Shown here: one piece after another, positions 1 through 8,400 of the stretch
How positions within the stretch are numbered: position 1 is the first letter of the stretch
Layout of the letters: each line of letters starts with the position of its first letter
Source of the DNA: a virus
IMG/VR virus record: IMGVR_UViG_3300013099_000057
Coordinates: 1-31,011 of that record
Length of the DNA: 31,011 bases
Reading direction: 5' to 3' (one strand)
Translations under genes and position numbers: made by a program
Notes under the pieces: model-generated
What the model was told of the DNA's origin: nothing
Database searches by the model: none
What the model saw: the letters and a program-made list of their open reading frames with translations, nothing else

Positions 1-101
1 ATCCATACGCAGTAAGTCGTGAACGCTGGCGAGTGAGTGTGCCGCTTGGCTTCGTAAGGAGGTTCGAGAGGGCAGTTGGTGGGTTCTACTGAAGTGGTGA
101 G

Positions 102-2342
102 GTGGCTCTGACATCCAAGTACGAGATTTGGTGTTTGTCAAACTGGTTGTTAGGGTCTTTGGTCGTGAGTGGTAATAAACGTGATGCAAAGGTTGGTACG
201 GAGCTGGTTTGCAGTCGTAAGGGCTGCGAGAACGTCTTCGTGAAGACCCATTGGAAGATGAGGTACTGCCCTGAGCATCGTGTGGTGAGCCAGGCGAAGC
301 CTTCGGGGGTTACGGCTAGGTGCCAAGCCCCTGGATGCCAGAGAGGTATCCCACCGAAGAGATTGTCTCATGGTGGGAACTACTGCTCCGACAAGTGTTC
401 GATGGCGGCGAGGAACCTAAAGAGGACCGAGAAGGCTCGATTGAAGAGGAAGGCAGAGCGCACAGCGCTACTAGCCGAGCAGACGGAGAAGGGTGCCCAA
501 AGGGGTGACACTTATGAGAAGCTCAAGGCAAGGCAGGACCTTGTTGCGCTCCTCAACGACGGGGCGGTGCAGCACACCTATGTTGCGCAAGTTCTATCGG
601 TCACGCCCGCATCGGTGTCTCGTGCGTGGTCGGCCATCCTCCTAGATGGATACATTGCTGAGAAGCGGAAGGACTGGGTTCCCCCGTGGCACGCTCGTGC
701 CATGCTCCCGACCTGGAAGCTGGAACGGGTCAGGGAGATGGGGCCGTCGGGTGAGGGGTCTGAGGAGTTTGAGCGACTCATTGATGAGCTGGTGGGCGCA
801 TATGCCACATTCAGCAAGTACTACTTCCGGCTAGAGGGTCGTAGACCGCTCATCGAGGAGTTCCACCTCCGGTGGATTCGTTCAATCATCGTCGCTTATG
901 CAGTTGGCGGCAAGCAACTGATTCTCAGCCCCCCTCGCCACGGCAAGTCCGAGATGTTGATTCGGTTCGTGGTGTGGGTCATTGCGATGTTCCCCAACAT
1001 CAGAATCATGTGGGTGGCAGCCTCAGCGGACGTAGCTGAAATCATGCTCGGTGCTGTGAAGGACCACCTGGAGAACAACGAAGGGCTGATTCACGACACG
1101 CTCGCACCTGGCCTCTTCTACAAGCCCGACCGCAACTCCGGCAAGAAGTGGTCCCGCAAGGAAATCAAGGTCGAGCAGCAATCCCATGTTGGACAGAAGT
1201 CCAGCTCACTCTTGGCGCTGGGTCGGACGGCGAAGATTCTGTCCCGTGATGTCGATATTCTCATCACTGATGACATCGAGGACTTCGATACGACCCGTGA
1301 ACCGTCCCAGCGCCAGTACTCCCGCAACAAGCTCGCAGAGATAGGTACCCGCAAGGAGGAGAAGACCGGCTGGCTCTACATCGCTTCACGCCAGCACGGT
1401 GACGACATCCCTCAACACATCATGCAGCTTGAGGGAACCGACCAGGCGTGGAAGACCATCGTGGATTCGGCGCACACCGACTGCGGCCTCCCTCCCGATG
1501 AGGTCGAGGGTCATGACCAGAACGGCTGCGTGCTGTTCCCCGAGATTCGTTCCTACCGCTGGCTGATGGAGAAGAAGTCCGAGATGGATGCGCTCGGCAT
1601 CCCAGGTGCCTACGAGATGCGCTACCTCAACATGCCCATCCCTGAGTCCGGCATCGTGTTCGACATCCCACTTATCCGAGAGGTAGCTCTCGACAAGAGC
1701 CGTGACCTCGGTACCGATGAGCTGCCTCTCGGAACCCTCGTTGGCGGGCTGGACCCCGCCACCCGTGGAACCCAGGCAGCCTTCTGCTGGCACTACGGGC
1801 TGGACATTCTCTCGATGGTGGACATGGAGACACAGGAGTCCGGTGGCTTCGAGGGTGCCTGGAACATCATGCGTCGGTGGCACGAGGACTACGGACTCAT
1901 GCACTGGTTCTACGAGGCCAACTCCCAGCAGAGCCAGTTCTTCGAGATGAAGGAAACGAAGCTGCTCGCCGCCGAACTCGGCCTCGTGCTCAAGCCCCAC
2001 TACACAGGGCGCAACAAGATTGACCCCGAAATCGGTATCTCAGCAATGGCCCCCTGGTACCACAGTGGGCGCATCAACCTCCCGTACGGCACAGCGAACG
2101 CACGCAAGAAGGTCAACATGCTTCTTCGTCAGTTGGAGCTGTGGACGAGCGATGGGGTCATCAGGGGGAAGAAGTCAAAGACCGACATCAAGATGGCTTC
2201 TTGGTTCCCGTTCCCGTGGATTGTGAACAAAGGGAAGCAAGAGAGAAAGCCATCCTTGCGTTCAAGTTCCGATTCGTCGTATCCTGGTATCACCAGTTTC
2301 AGCAACTCGCCGTGGAACACCCCGTACCCTGGAGGTAGATAG
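102..2342 (+). CDS. terL: Terminase large subunit with N-terminal zinc and HTH-like regions
   Basis: This is the ATPase/nuclease motor that packages DNA into the prohead through the portal. The 746-aa product carries the terminase Walker A SPPRHGKS (residues 276-283) and Walker B DILITDDIED (385-394). The nuclease half has the first acidic motif GGLDPA (D551), YEANSQ (E605) and TDIKMA (D695), as in RNase H-fold terminase nucleases. The N-terminus is atypical. It has two cysteine clusters, C37/C42/C56/H59 and C74/C79/C95/C99, then a basic helix, then an HTH-like segment around 147-185 (VAQVLSVTPASVSRAW). The GTG start at 102 has only a weak ribosome-binding site; GTG 165 is an alternative that keeps both clusters. 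The tail after residue 710 is Ser/Pro-rich. The stop overlaps the next start by 1 nt (TAGTG). Motor identity is secure; the N-terminal roles are inferred. Confidence 0.93.
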   Translation: MALTSKYEIWCLSNWLLGSLVVSGNKRDAKVGTELVCSRKGCENVFVKTHWKMRYCPEHRVVSQAKPSGVTARCQAPGCQRGIPPKRLSHGGNYCSDKCSMAARNLKRTEKARLKRKAERTALLAEQTEKGAQRGDTYEKLKARQDLVALLNDGAVQHTYVAQVLSVTPASVSRAWSAILLDGYIAEKRKDWVPPWHARAMLPTWKLERVREMGPSGEGSEEFERLIDELVGAYATFSKYYFRLEGRRPLIEEFHLRWIRSIIVAYAVGGKQLILSPPRHGKSEMLIRFVVWVIAMFPNIRIMWVAASADVAEIMLGAVKDHLENNEGLIHDTLAPGLFYKPDRNSGKKWSRKEIKVEQQSHVGQKSSSLLALGRTAKILSRDVDILITDDIEDFDTTREPSQRQYSRNKLAEIGTRKEEKTGWLYIASRQHGDDIPQHIMQLEGTDQAWKTIVDSAHTDCGLPPDEVEGHDQNGCVLFPEIRSYRWLMEKKSEMDALGIPGAYEMRYLNMPIPESGIVFDIPLIREVALDKSRDLGTDELPLGTLVGGLDPATRGTQAAFCWHYGLDILSMVDMETQESGGFEGAWNIMRRWHEDYGLMHWFYEANSQQSQFFEMKETKLLAAELGLVLKPHYTGRNKIDPEIGISAMAPWYHSGRINLPYGTANARKKVNMLLRQLELWTSDGVIRGKKSKTDIKMASWFPFPWIVNKGKQERKPSLRSSSDSSYPGITSFSNSPWNTPYPGGR

Positions 2343-2644
2343 TGGAAGCCGGACAGGTTCTCCCAGGCATGTCCAAGCAGAAGATGAGGCAGGACTACGG
2401 TGGTTCGTTCTTTGACGACCTCGTGAAGAACGGTCCTTCCAGCTCTGAAATCAACTCCCTTGCTATTCGGTCGGAACTGAACCAGCGGGTCGGTGCCGTC
2501 GTCTTCGTCCAGAACCAGGAGGCTCGCACCGATATGCGCAAGACCATCAAGTACTGGATGAAGATTGGCGAACTTCACCACGACGTTCAGGTACTCCTCG
2601 ACTTCACGATGAGTCCTGGGCAGATAAAGATTGACCGTATCTGA
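2342..2644 (+). CDS. Hypothetical protein between terminase and portal (100 aa)
   Basis: I do not recognise this 100-residue protein. It starts at GTG 2342, which overlaps the terminase stop by 1 nt. A good ribosome-binding site, GGAGGT, lies at 2331-2336 inside the terminase end, 5 nt upstream. The product is soluble and mixed alpha/beta in appearance, with no signal peptide, membrane span or cysteines. Its middle has a hydrophobic strand-like run (GAVVFVQNQEA) followed by a helix (RKTIKYWMKIGELHHDVQ). Its stop overlaps the portal start by 1 nt (TGATG). Position alone suggests a packaging or portal-associated role, but that is only context. Coding status is well supported by the tight junctions on both sides. 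Confidence 0.8.
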   Translation: MEAGQVLPGMSKQKMRQDYGGSFFDDLVKNGPSSSEINSLAIRSELNQRVGAVVFVQNQEARTDMRKTIKYWMKIGELHHDVQVLLDFTMSPGQIKIDRI

Positions 2645-4443
2645 TGAAGGACACTGACTACGTTCTTGATAGGGTCCGCACCCTCAAGGGGATGAACCAA
2701 TCTTCTGACCGTGAGCGCATTCGCTCCGTGATGAACGGTGGGGCCGCTGGGGTCCAGGCCGTGCTCAACGGTGGGGTCCCAATGCAGGGTCCAGGCTCAG
2801 GCAAGGGTGCCGACAGCAACCTCGGTGTTGACCTCCCGACCGCCAACATCATGTACTCGGGCCTCGAGAGATTGGCCCAGCGCATCGGTCGTGCACCCAC
2901 CCTCAAGACCGACATGATTCCGACCCATGACTCCAACACCGCTCGGAGCAAGGCCGAGAAGCGTGCTCGCATCGTGCGGGGCTGGGACGAAACATCCCGC
3001 ATGGAGATGCAGTACCCACAGATTGGTAGGTGGCTCCCTGGATACGGCTTCACACTCCACGTTATTCGGGAGCGAAAGTTCGGGGACACCACCTACCCAG
3101 TTGCAGAGCTGCGTGACCCGTACGATGTCTACCCAGGCTCGTGGGGCGTAGACCAGCAGCCGTCCGAGGTGGCAGTCATCCGTGCGATGAGCCGTCACGA
3201 AATCGGCGTTGCGTACCCAGGCTTCCGAGAAATCGAGAAGGCCCGCCAACCCACAGAGTATGGGGTCCCCATCATCGGGGTTACTAGTAACTGGGAGGGG
3301 CGCAAGCATTCCCCCGTCGAGGTCTGCGAGTACATCTGCGAGGACGGCACCTACGTCGTTGCGCCGGAGTACAGCTACATGCTCGACTTCATCCCCAACC
3401 CGCTCATGTCGGGTCCTGCGTTCGTGATGACGAAGCGCTTCAGCTTCGATGAGCTTCAGGGTCAGTACCACCATGTCTTCGGACTGATGGCGATGATGGC
3501 GAAGATGAACATTCTTGGCCTCATCGGTACTGAGGATTCGACGTTCCGTGAAACCAACATCGTTGGCGAGATGGTTGGTGACGAGTACGAGAGGGGCCGC
3601 TTTGCCGTCAACCTGTTCGAGCACGGGACCGATATTGTCAAGCCAACCGGCGACCAGGTGCAGCAAACCTGGCAAGCCATCAACGTGCTGGAACGGCAGT
3701 TTCGCACTGTGGCTGGCTACGACGTTGCTCAGGACGGACAATCCCCGAATAGCTTCGCTACGGGTCAAGGAATCCGTGAGCTTGGTTCGAGTGCCGACCT
3801 CAATGTACGGGAGTACCAGACGGCCATCCGTCACTCCGTAGAACTCATCGACCGCAAGCGGCTCGAATGGGAAGAGGTGATGCACCCGAGCGAGCGCAAG
3901 AAGGTCTTCTGGTTCGAGGGTGGCAATCAGTTCGAGGAGAAGTACACCCCGAAGAAGGACATCAACAAGGACTACCGGACCCAGCGGGTCTACGGGGCCA
4001 TGGCGACCTTCGACGAGAACTCCAAGATTATCGCTGGCCTCCAGATGCTCCAGGCGAAGATTATCGACCGACGCACGATGCAGGAGAACATGGACGGACT
4101 GGACAACGTGTCGCTCATCAACGAGCGCATCGACCAGGACCAGGCCAAGGAAATGCTCATCATGAGCCTTGGCAACCGAGCAGCGCAGGGCGACCCCGCT
4201 GCTGACATGGCGCTCATCGAAATCATGGACGACCCATCCAACATCATCCCAACGCTCCAGAAGCTCTTCACGCCAGAGAAGCCGGAGCCGTCGCCTGAAG
4301 AGGCGATGATGATGGCCGGAGGTGGGATGCCAGGAGGACCGCCAGGAGCTGAGGTTGGTGGTGGACCGCCACCGGCAGTCCAGACTATTCTCGCTCAGAT
4401 GGAAGCACCAGGCGGCGGCGTACAATCCGTCGGACAAATGTAG
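2644..4443 (+). CDS. Portal protein
   Basis: The portal forms the dodecameric ring at one capsid vertex that docks the terminase and later the tail. The 599-aa product lies directly downstream of terminase. It has the portal-like N-terminal helix around residues 67-90 (IMYSGLERLAQRIGR), a long mixed clip/wing/stem region and a helical segment with TGQGIRELGSSADLNVREYQ near 370-390. It ends in a flexible Gly/Pro/Met-rich tail from about residue 550 (MMMAGGGMPGG and similar). Length and position fit siphovirus/podovirus portals. The start overlaps the upstream stop (TGATG) and has no clear ribosome-binding site, so translation is probably coupled. I assign it from context and general pattern, not from one diagnostic motif. 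Confidence 0.85.
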   Translation: MKDTDYVLDRVRTLKGMNQSSDRERIRSVMNGGAAGVQAVLNGGVPMQGPGSGKGADSNLGVDLPTANIMYSGLERLAQRIGRAPTLKTDMIPTHDSNTARSKAEKRARIVRGWDETSRMEMQYPQIGRWLPGYGFTLHVIRERKFGDTTYPVAELRDPYDVYPGSWGVDQQPSEVAVIRAMSRHEIGVAYPGFREIEKARQPTEYGVPIIGVTSNWEGRKHSPVEVCEYICEDGTYVVAPEYSYMLDFIPNPLMSGPAFVMTKRFSFDELQGQYHHVFGLMAMMAKMNILGLIGTEDSTFRETNIVGEMVGDEYERGRFAVNLFEHGTDIVKPTGDQVQQTWQAINVLERQFRTVAGYDVAQDGQSPNSFATGQGIRELGSSADLNVREYQTAIRHSVELIDRKRLEWEEVMHPSERKKVFWFEGGNQFEEKYTPKKDINKDYRTQRVYGAMATFDENSKIIAGLQMLQAKIIDRRTMQENMDGLDNVSLINERIDQDQAKEMLIMSLGNRAAQGDPAADMALIEIMDDPSNIIPTLQKLFTPEKPEPSPEEAMMMAGGGMPGGPPGAEVGGGPPPAVQTILAQMEAPGGGVQSVGQM

Positions 4444-4452
4444 GAGGACGAC

Positions 4453-4590
4453 ATGGCAGACAACAAGACAGACTTCAGCCAAGGCCCAGCACAGGGCGGC
4501 AAGACTGACGACGACAAGATGGCGGTCACTCGCCAGCCCAAGGCCGAGGACCGTGCGTCCAAGGTCATGCCCGCACCGGAGGTCAAGTGA
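4453..4590 (+). CDS. Small hydrophilic protein (45 aa)
   Basis: This short gene starts at ATG 4453 behind an excellent ribosome-binding site, TAGGAGG (4441-4447), formed partly by the portal stop codon. It encodes 45 residues rich in Asp, Lys, Gln and Ala, with no hydrophobic core, so it is probably disordered. Its stop TGA shares 1 nt with the next start (TGATG). I do not recognise a family. The ribosome-binding site and the precise junctions support it as a real gene despite its size. A small virion-associated or assembly factor is possible, but nothing in the sequence shows this. Confidence 0.7.
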   Translation: MADNKTDFSQGPAQGGKTDDDKMAVTRQPKAEDRASKVMPAPEVK

Positions 4591-4916
4591 TGGCGACCGA
4601 CTCAAGGCCGTTCTGTGGTTCGTGTGGCTGGGATGCCACACGCAAGGACCTTCGTGCTGACCTCATCTGCGACTCCTGTGGTGCTGACCTAACCCGCTTC
4701 GGGTTCGTCCCGCCGTTCCCAGCTACTGGTGCAACGGAAGGCATGCCTGGTGTGTTCACACCTCCTGGCTGTGTCGTTCCGGCAGACATCTCCGCAATGG
4801 CTGGCATCGTTGCTGACCCCGCCACCGTGTGGACGGTCGGTAACTACGTCATCACCCTCGACACGAACAGCGCCTACTGGGATGGGGCCGCATGGCAGGT
4901 TGGTACTTCTCCCTGA
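4590..4916 (+). CDS. Zinc-ribbon protein, phage structural-module type (108 aa)
   Basis: The product begins with a clear four-cysteine zinc ribbon: CGSC at residues 9-12 and CDSC at 27-30. A Gly/Pro-rich linker follows, and the end is a short beta-rich module (WTVGNYVITLDTNSAYWDG) with spaced aromatics. This terminal W-x-G-x-Y-V pattern followed by Y/H-W-D/N-G is one I associate with small proteins in actinophage head/tail modules; that is from memory, not a search. I chose ATG 4590, which overlaps the upstream stop, over the GTG one codon earlier. The stop overlaps the next ATG in the same way. The zinc site could stabilise protein-protein contacts in the virion; no enzymatic function is visible. 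Confidence 0.75.
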   Translation: MATDSRPFCGSCGWDATRKDLRADLICDSCGADLTRFGFVPPFPATGATEGMPGVFTPPGCVVPADISAMAGIVADPATVWTVGNYVITLDTNSAYWDGAAWQVGTSP

Positions 4917-5086
4917 TGAGTGACCGAGCGCTTATTGCTCTCGGTATCGCTGTCGGCGTGGTCACACTGTTCGCAGTGGTGGCTTCTGCCGATGGCGGTA
5001 TCTCCATTGGTGAAGCAGAAACAGCAGGGGCATTCATCACGGGAGCAGGACTCGTCCTCCTCGTGACATACGGAAAGAAGAAGTGA
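4916..5086 (+). CDS. Small two-helix membrane protein, holin-like (56 aa)
   Basis: The 56-residue product has two hydrophobic spans: residues about 5-24 (LIALGIAVGVVTLFAVVASA) and about 36-53 (TAGAFITGAGLVLLVTYG). A short Asp/Glu-containing loop separates them, and the C-terminus is KKK. This hairpin topology with a basic tail is typical of small holins. However, the gene sits between portal and the giant virion gene, about 23 kb from the lysis cassette, so it may instead be a virion or injection-associated membrane protein. I chose ATG 4916, which overlaps the previous stop (TGATG), over ATG 4892, which would run 24 nt into the upstream gene. The membrane prediction is read by eye. Confidence 0.72.
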   Translation: MSDRALIALGIAVGVVTLFAVVASADGGISIGEAETAGAFITGAGLVLLVTYGKKK

Positions 5087-5087
5087 C

Positions 5088-5495
5088 ATGGCGCAGCCGA
5101 GAAACCCAGCAGCGGTCAGCGGGCCTGGGGCGCTGTCCCAACGAACTGACGGAGGAGCAGGAAGCTCCAAGCAGCCACTCCGAGTTCCTACAGGTGGGGC
5201 GTACGGAGAGGCCGGTGCCATGGAAGCCCAACAGAAGGGCGCTCCTATGGCAGCGGGAGGACCGGCACCTAGGGGAGCATCCCCCGCTGGTGCAGCAGGA
5301 CCTCCAGTAGAACCGGCTGGCGTATTCGGCCCGACCGAGAGGCCCGACCAGTCCATCATGGCTGGCGTGCCGCAGCAGTCCCCAATGGTGGAGGACCCGC
5401 AGGCGTTCCTGCGTGTGCTCGCAGCCAAGTACCCACACCCAGCGATTCAGCGGCTTGTTGATTGGTCAGCCGCAGGGAAGATGCCACCGAGATGA
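5088..5495 (+). CDS. Pro/Ala/Gly-rich phage structural-module protein (135 aa)
   Basis: The 135-aa product is low-complexity and probably disordered for its first 100 residues. It contains the segments LRVPTGGAYGEAGAMEAQQK and FGPTERPDQSIMAG. This pattern (RVPTGxAYG, then APM, then PTxRP and TAG/MAG) recurs in a conserved unknown protein of actinophage head modules; that recognition is from memory. The last 35 residues look helical (DPQAFLRVLAAKYPHPAIQRL). The start ATG 5088 lies 1 nt after the upstream stop with a purine-rich GAAAGAAGAAG before it. The stop overlaps the giant gene's ATG by 4 nt. Its role is unknown; a linker or assembly chaperone partner of the giant protein would fit the position. 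Confidence 0.75.
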   Translation: MAQPRNPAAVSGPGALSQRTDGGAGSSKQPLRVPTGGAYGEAGAMEAQQKGAPMAAGGPAPRGASPAGAAGPPVEPAGVFGPTERPDQSIMAGVPQQSPMVEDPQAFLRVLAAKYPHPAIQRLVDWSAAGKMPPR

Positions 5496-8400
5496 CAGCC
5501 TTCAGGACACAGGCACAGACGAACTTCCTCACCTATGCGAGGAACAGAGGGTTCAGGAATCAGGCGGCGTTCCATGCGCAGGCGACACCAGCCATTGCAC
5601 AGAACATGGTCAACTACGCCGAGCTGTACCCGAACAACTCCTCGACGCTGGGGCTTGCTTTGGCGACCGCTGGCGTGCCTGCGTCCGACCCGATGGTGGC
5701 AGATGTCGCCATGACCGAACTCAACAACCGTCAGGTGCTCGGCCCCATTGATGAGGCTGGCGGCGGGTGGTTCGACACCCTGGCCCGTGGTGTAGATGAG
5801 TTCCTCATCGACCCCATCAAGGGCACCGTCCGCTGGGGCATGATGGGCATGATGGCTCCGTACGAGATGACCATTGGCGGTACGGGAGTCCGTATGGCTG
5901 GTGGCGGCACATGGGAAGAGCAGCAGCCCTTCCTCACCCAGTCGCTCGGTGATGTCATGTCTGACCCAGGAGGCACCATCTCCTCACTGTGGAAGGAAGC
6001 GACCACCGCCGACGAGCAGCAAGCAGAGATGCACCGCTCGGGCGAACTCCAGTACACCTCCAACCAGGGTGGTGGCTGGTTCCCACAGTCCGAACTCGAC
6101 CCGACCGTGCAAGGCTCGGTCAACGAACAGATGGCTCAACTTGAGTCAGAGCTAAACCAGCTCGACATCTCCGAGAACGAGCGATACAAGCGCATGCTCG
6201 AAGCAGCGCCCGCCATGTGGGATACCGCATCGGCCACAGCTCTCCAGCGGGGACTCGGCTCTCCCATGACCCAGCAGGGTTACGCAGACCGTGAATCCAT
6301 TCTCTTCGCCGTCCCACAGCTCACGACCGGCGACAAGTTCTACACCCCGTACTCGCCTGGCCGGTTCGCCGCCGCCACGGTGTTCGAGCCAGGGACCACT
6401 TCATTCAACATCGCTTCCGGTATCGGTGACTTCGCATCGCAGGTCGTCCTCGACCCGATGAACTTCGCTGGTGCTGCGTGGGCCAAGGCTGGTGTCAGGG
6501 GCGCAACCGTCGCTGGCAAGCAGGCCAAGTTCACGAAGACGATGAACCAGATTCGTTCCGGTGCCATCAATGCCCCGTACAGCGATGTCGCCACTGGCGT
6601 TGCTCATGCCGGTGGCCCCGCCGCCAACTGGGGTGCCGACGCAGCGAAGCTCTCCATGCCTGGGCTTGAGGACGTAGGCAAGGTCGCCACCGATACGCCA
6701 CTCACGACGAAGCTCGGTCAGCCCGCCATCGTTCCGAACGTAGCTGAAGAGGCCATCCCTGTGGTGGACCAGGCCGACGAAGCGATGAACGTCATCGGCA
6801 GCGTCGTCCCTGGCTATGACTTCATGATGCCGTTCCAGGACGAGTCCGCTGCGATGATTGACAACCTCAAGATGCAGGTCGGTCCCGAAACAATGACGGG
6901 GCGCAGGCCCACTTCGGTAGAGGTGCCGCTGGTGTCTGGATTCAATCGTGGCTCCCTGCTCAGGGCCGAGGAGTACGTATTCACTGGAGGCCCACGGGGT
7001 TCCGAGGGTGTCTTCCGTTCCGGTGGACTCACGAACGACCCCATCCGTGCTCACCAGTACGCAACGGTCGCTGAGTCCAAGGAAGCTGGTAGCGGTGTCG
7101 TGTACGTCTACCGCAGGAGCGACCTGCCGGACAACATGCAAGAGATGATGGAGAAGGGCGACATCGAACAGTACGTCGCTCACGGTGAGGATGCCCTGTA
7201 CCAGGGTGAGGAGATTGGTCAGTCCGCTGGGTTCTACCGAGGGACCGAAGGCGAGTCCTTCGGGCACGTTGCCACTGTTGACGTAGCCGACTTCGGTCCG
7301 ATGGTCGATGCTGAGAAGCTGGCCTTCGACACCCTTCCCCCTTCAGCAACACCAGGACCCAAGGCTCTCCCCGTTGGTGGGCAGCGTGGTCTGCCCGCAC
7401 CTGCTGATGTCGCCATCCACATGGGTGCGCCGGAACCAGCAGCCAGAGCGAAGCCGTGGTGGTTGTCGCCGGAAGAATCTGCCAGGCGCATGCCTGGAGC
7501 CACTGACCCACCCGAGTGGGCAATCGAGGCGTACCGTCGTGCACACCAGGGCATCATCGACACCGAGGTAGTGACCTCAAGGGTCGGCGCTGGTCACTAC
7601 GTCATCGGTGGGCCAGAGGGTGGCGTGCAGAACTACGCCCTAAAGAAGGTCGGGAGCAAGTGGGCCATCTTCGACGATGCCGGTAACCCCGTCGAGGGTA
7701 TCGGTAGCGGATACCGCACGTTGACGGAGGCCGAGGCCCAGGCCAAGAAGCTGATGAAGTTTGAGGCCCGTGACCCGATGCTGGGTGGCGAGGCGATGGA
7801 TGATTTCGTAGAGCATTACGACGACCTCTGGATGGATGAGGGTGGGTCTATCCCGTTCTTCGCCAGTAGCCAGAACCCTGCGAGCCGCACGGATGGCGAC
7901 CTGCGTCACCTCATGGGCAGCAAGCCCAGGATGAACACCAAGGTTGAGAAGCCAGGTGAGAACAGTAACGCCATGGTGCGTGTCTTCGGGAAGACCATCG
8001 ACACCTCCAAGGGTGGCGGCGAGATACCGGAAGCTGCGAGGAACATCCTCAAGAGAGCTGGCAAGCTCGACAAGAACGGCTACAAGGGATTCGGTGACAA
8101 GCTGCTCGACAAGATTCCCGAGGAGCTGTACGAGTGGATGCGCAAGAACGGCTACGGCAAGATAAAGGTCGCCCAGGCTGACGGCACCAGCAAGGTCATC
8201 GTGCTCGACGACTTCGTGGGTGGCTCGTCCAAGGACCCGCTGGGCCGTGTGTGGTTCGATGATGGCAAGAAGCCGATTCAGGACCTCCCCATCGGACAGA
8301 AGGGGCCATCCCCCGACGACATGAACGGGTACCTCGACTGGATGTACGACCTGTCACGCTCGGCCATCGGTGCCGAGGACCCCATGACCGGAGCCAAGAT

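Noticed and set aside
3-92. Open frame at the window start (29 codons ending TGA) that could be the tail of an upstream gene
   Set aside because: Too short and without recognisable sequence; a chance open frame in GC-rich DNA is equally likely.
2130-2342. Frameshift near the terminase end, suggested by the unusual Ser/Pro-rich tail
   Set aside because: The nuclease motif TDIKMA is intact, the end joins the next gene through TAGTG with a good ribosome-binding site, and no other frame gives a better terminase end.
2797-4641. 614-codon open frame opposite the portal gene
   Set aside because: Long antisense open frames are expected from GC-rich third positions; composition is His/Val/Leu-rich shadow, with no ribosome-binding site or family likeness.
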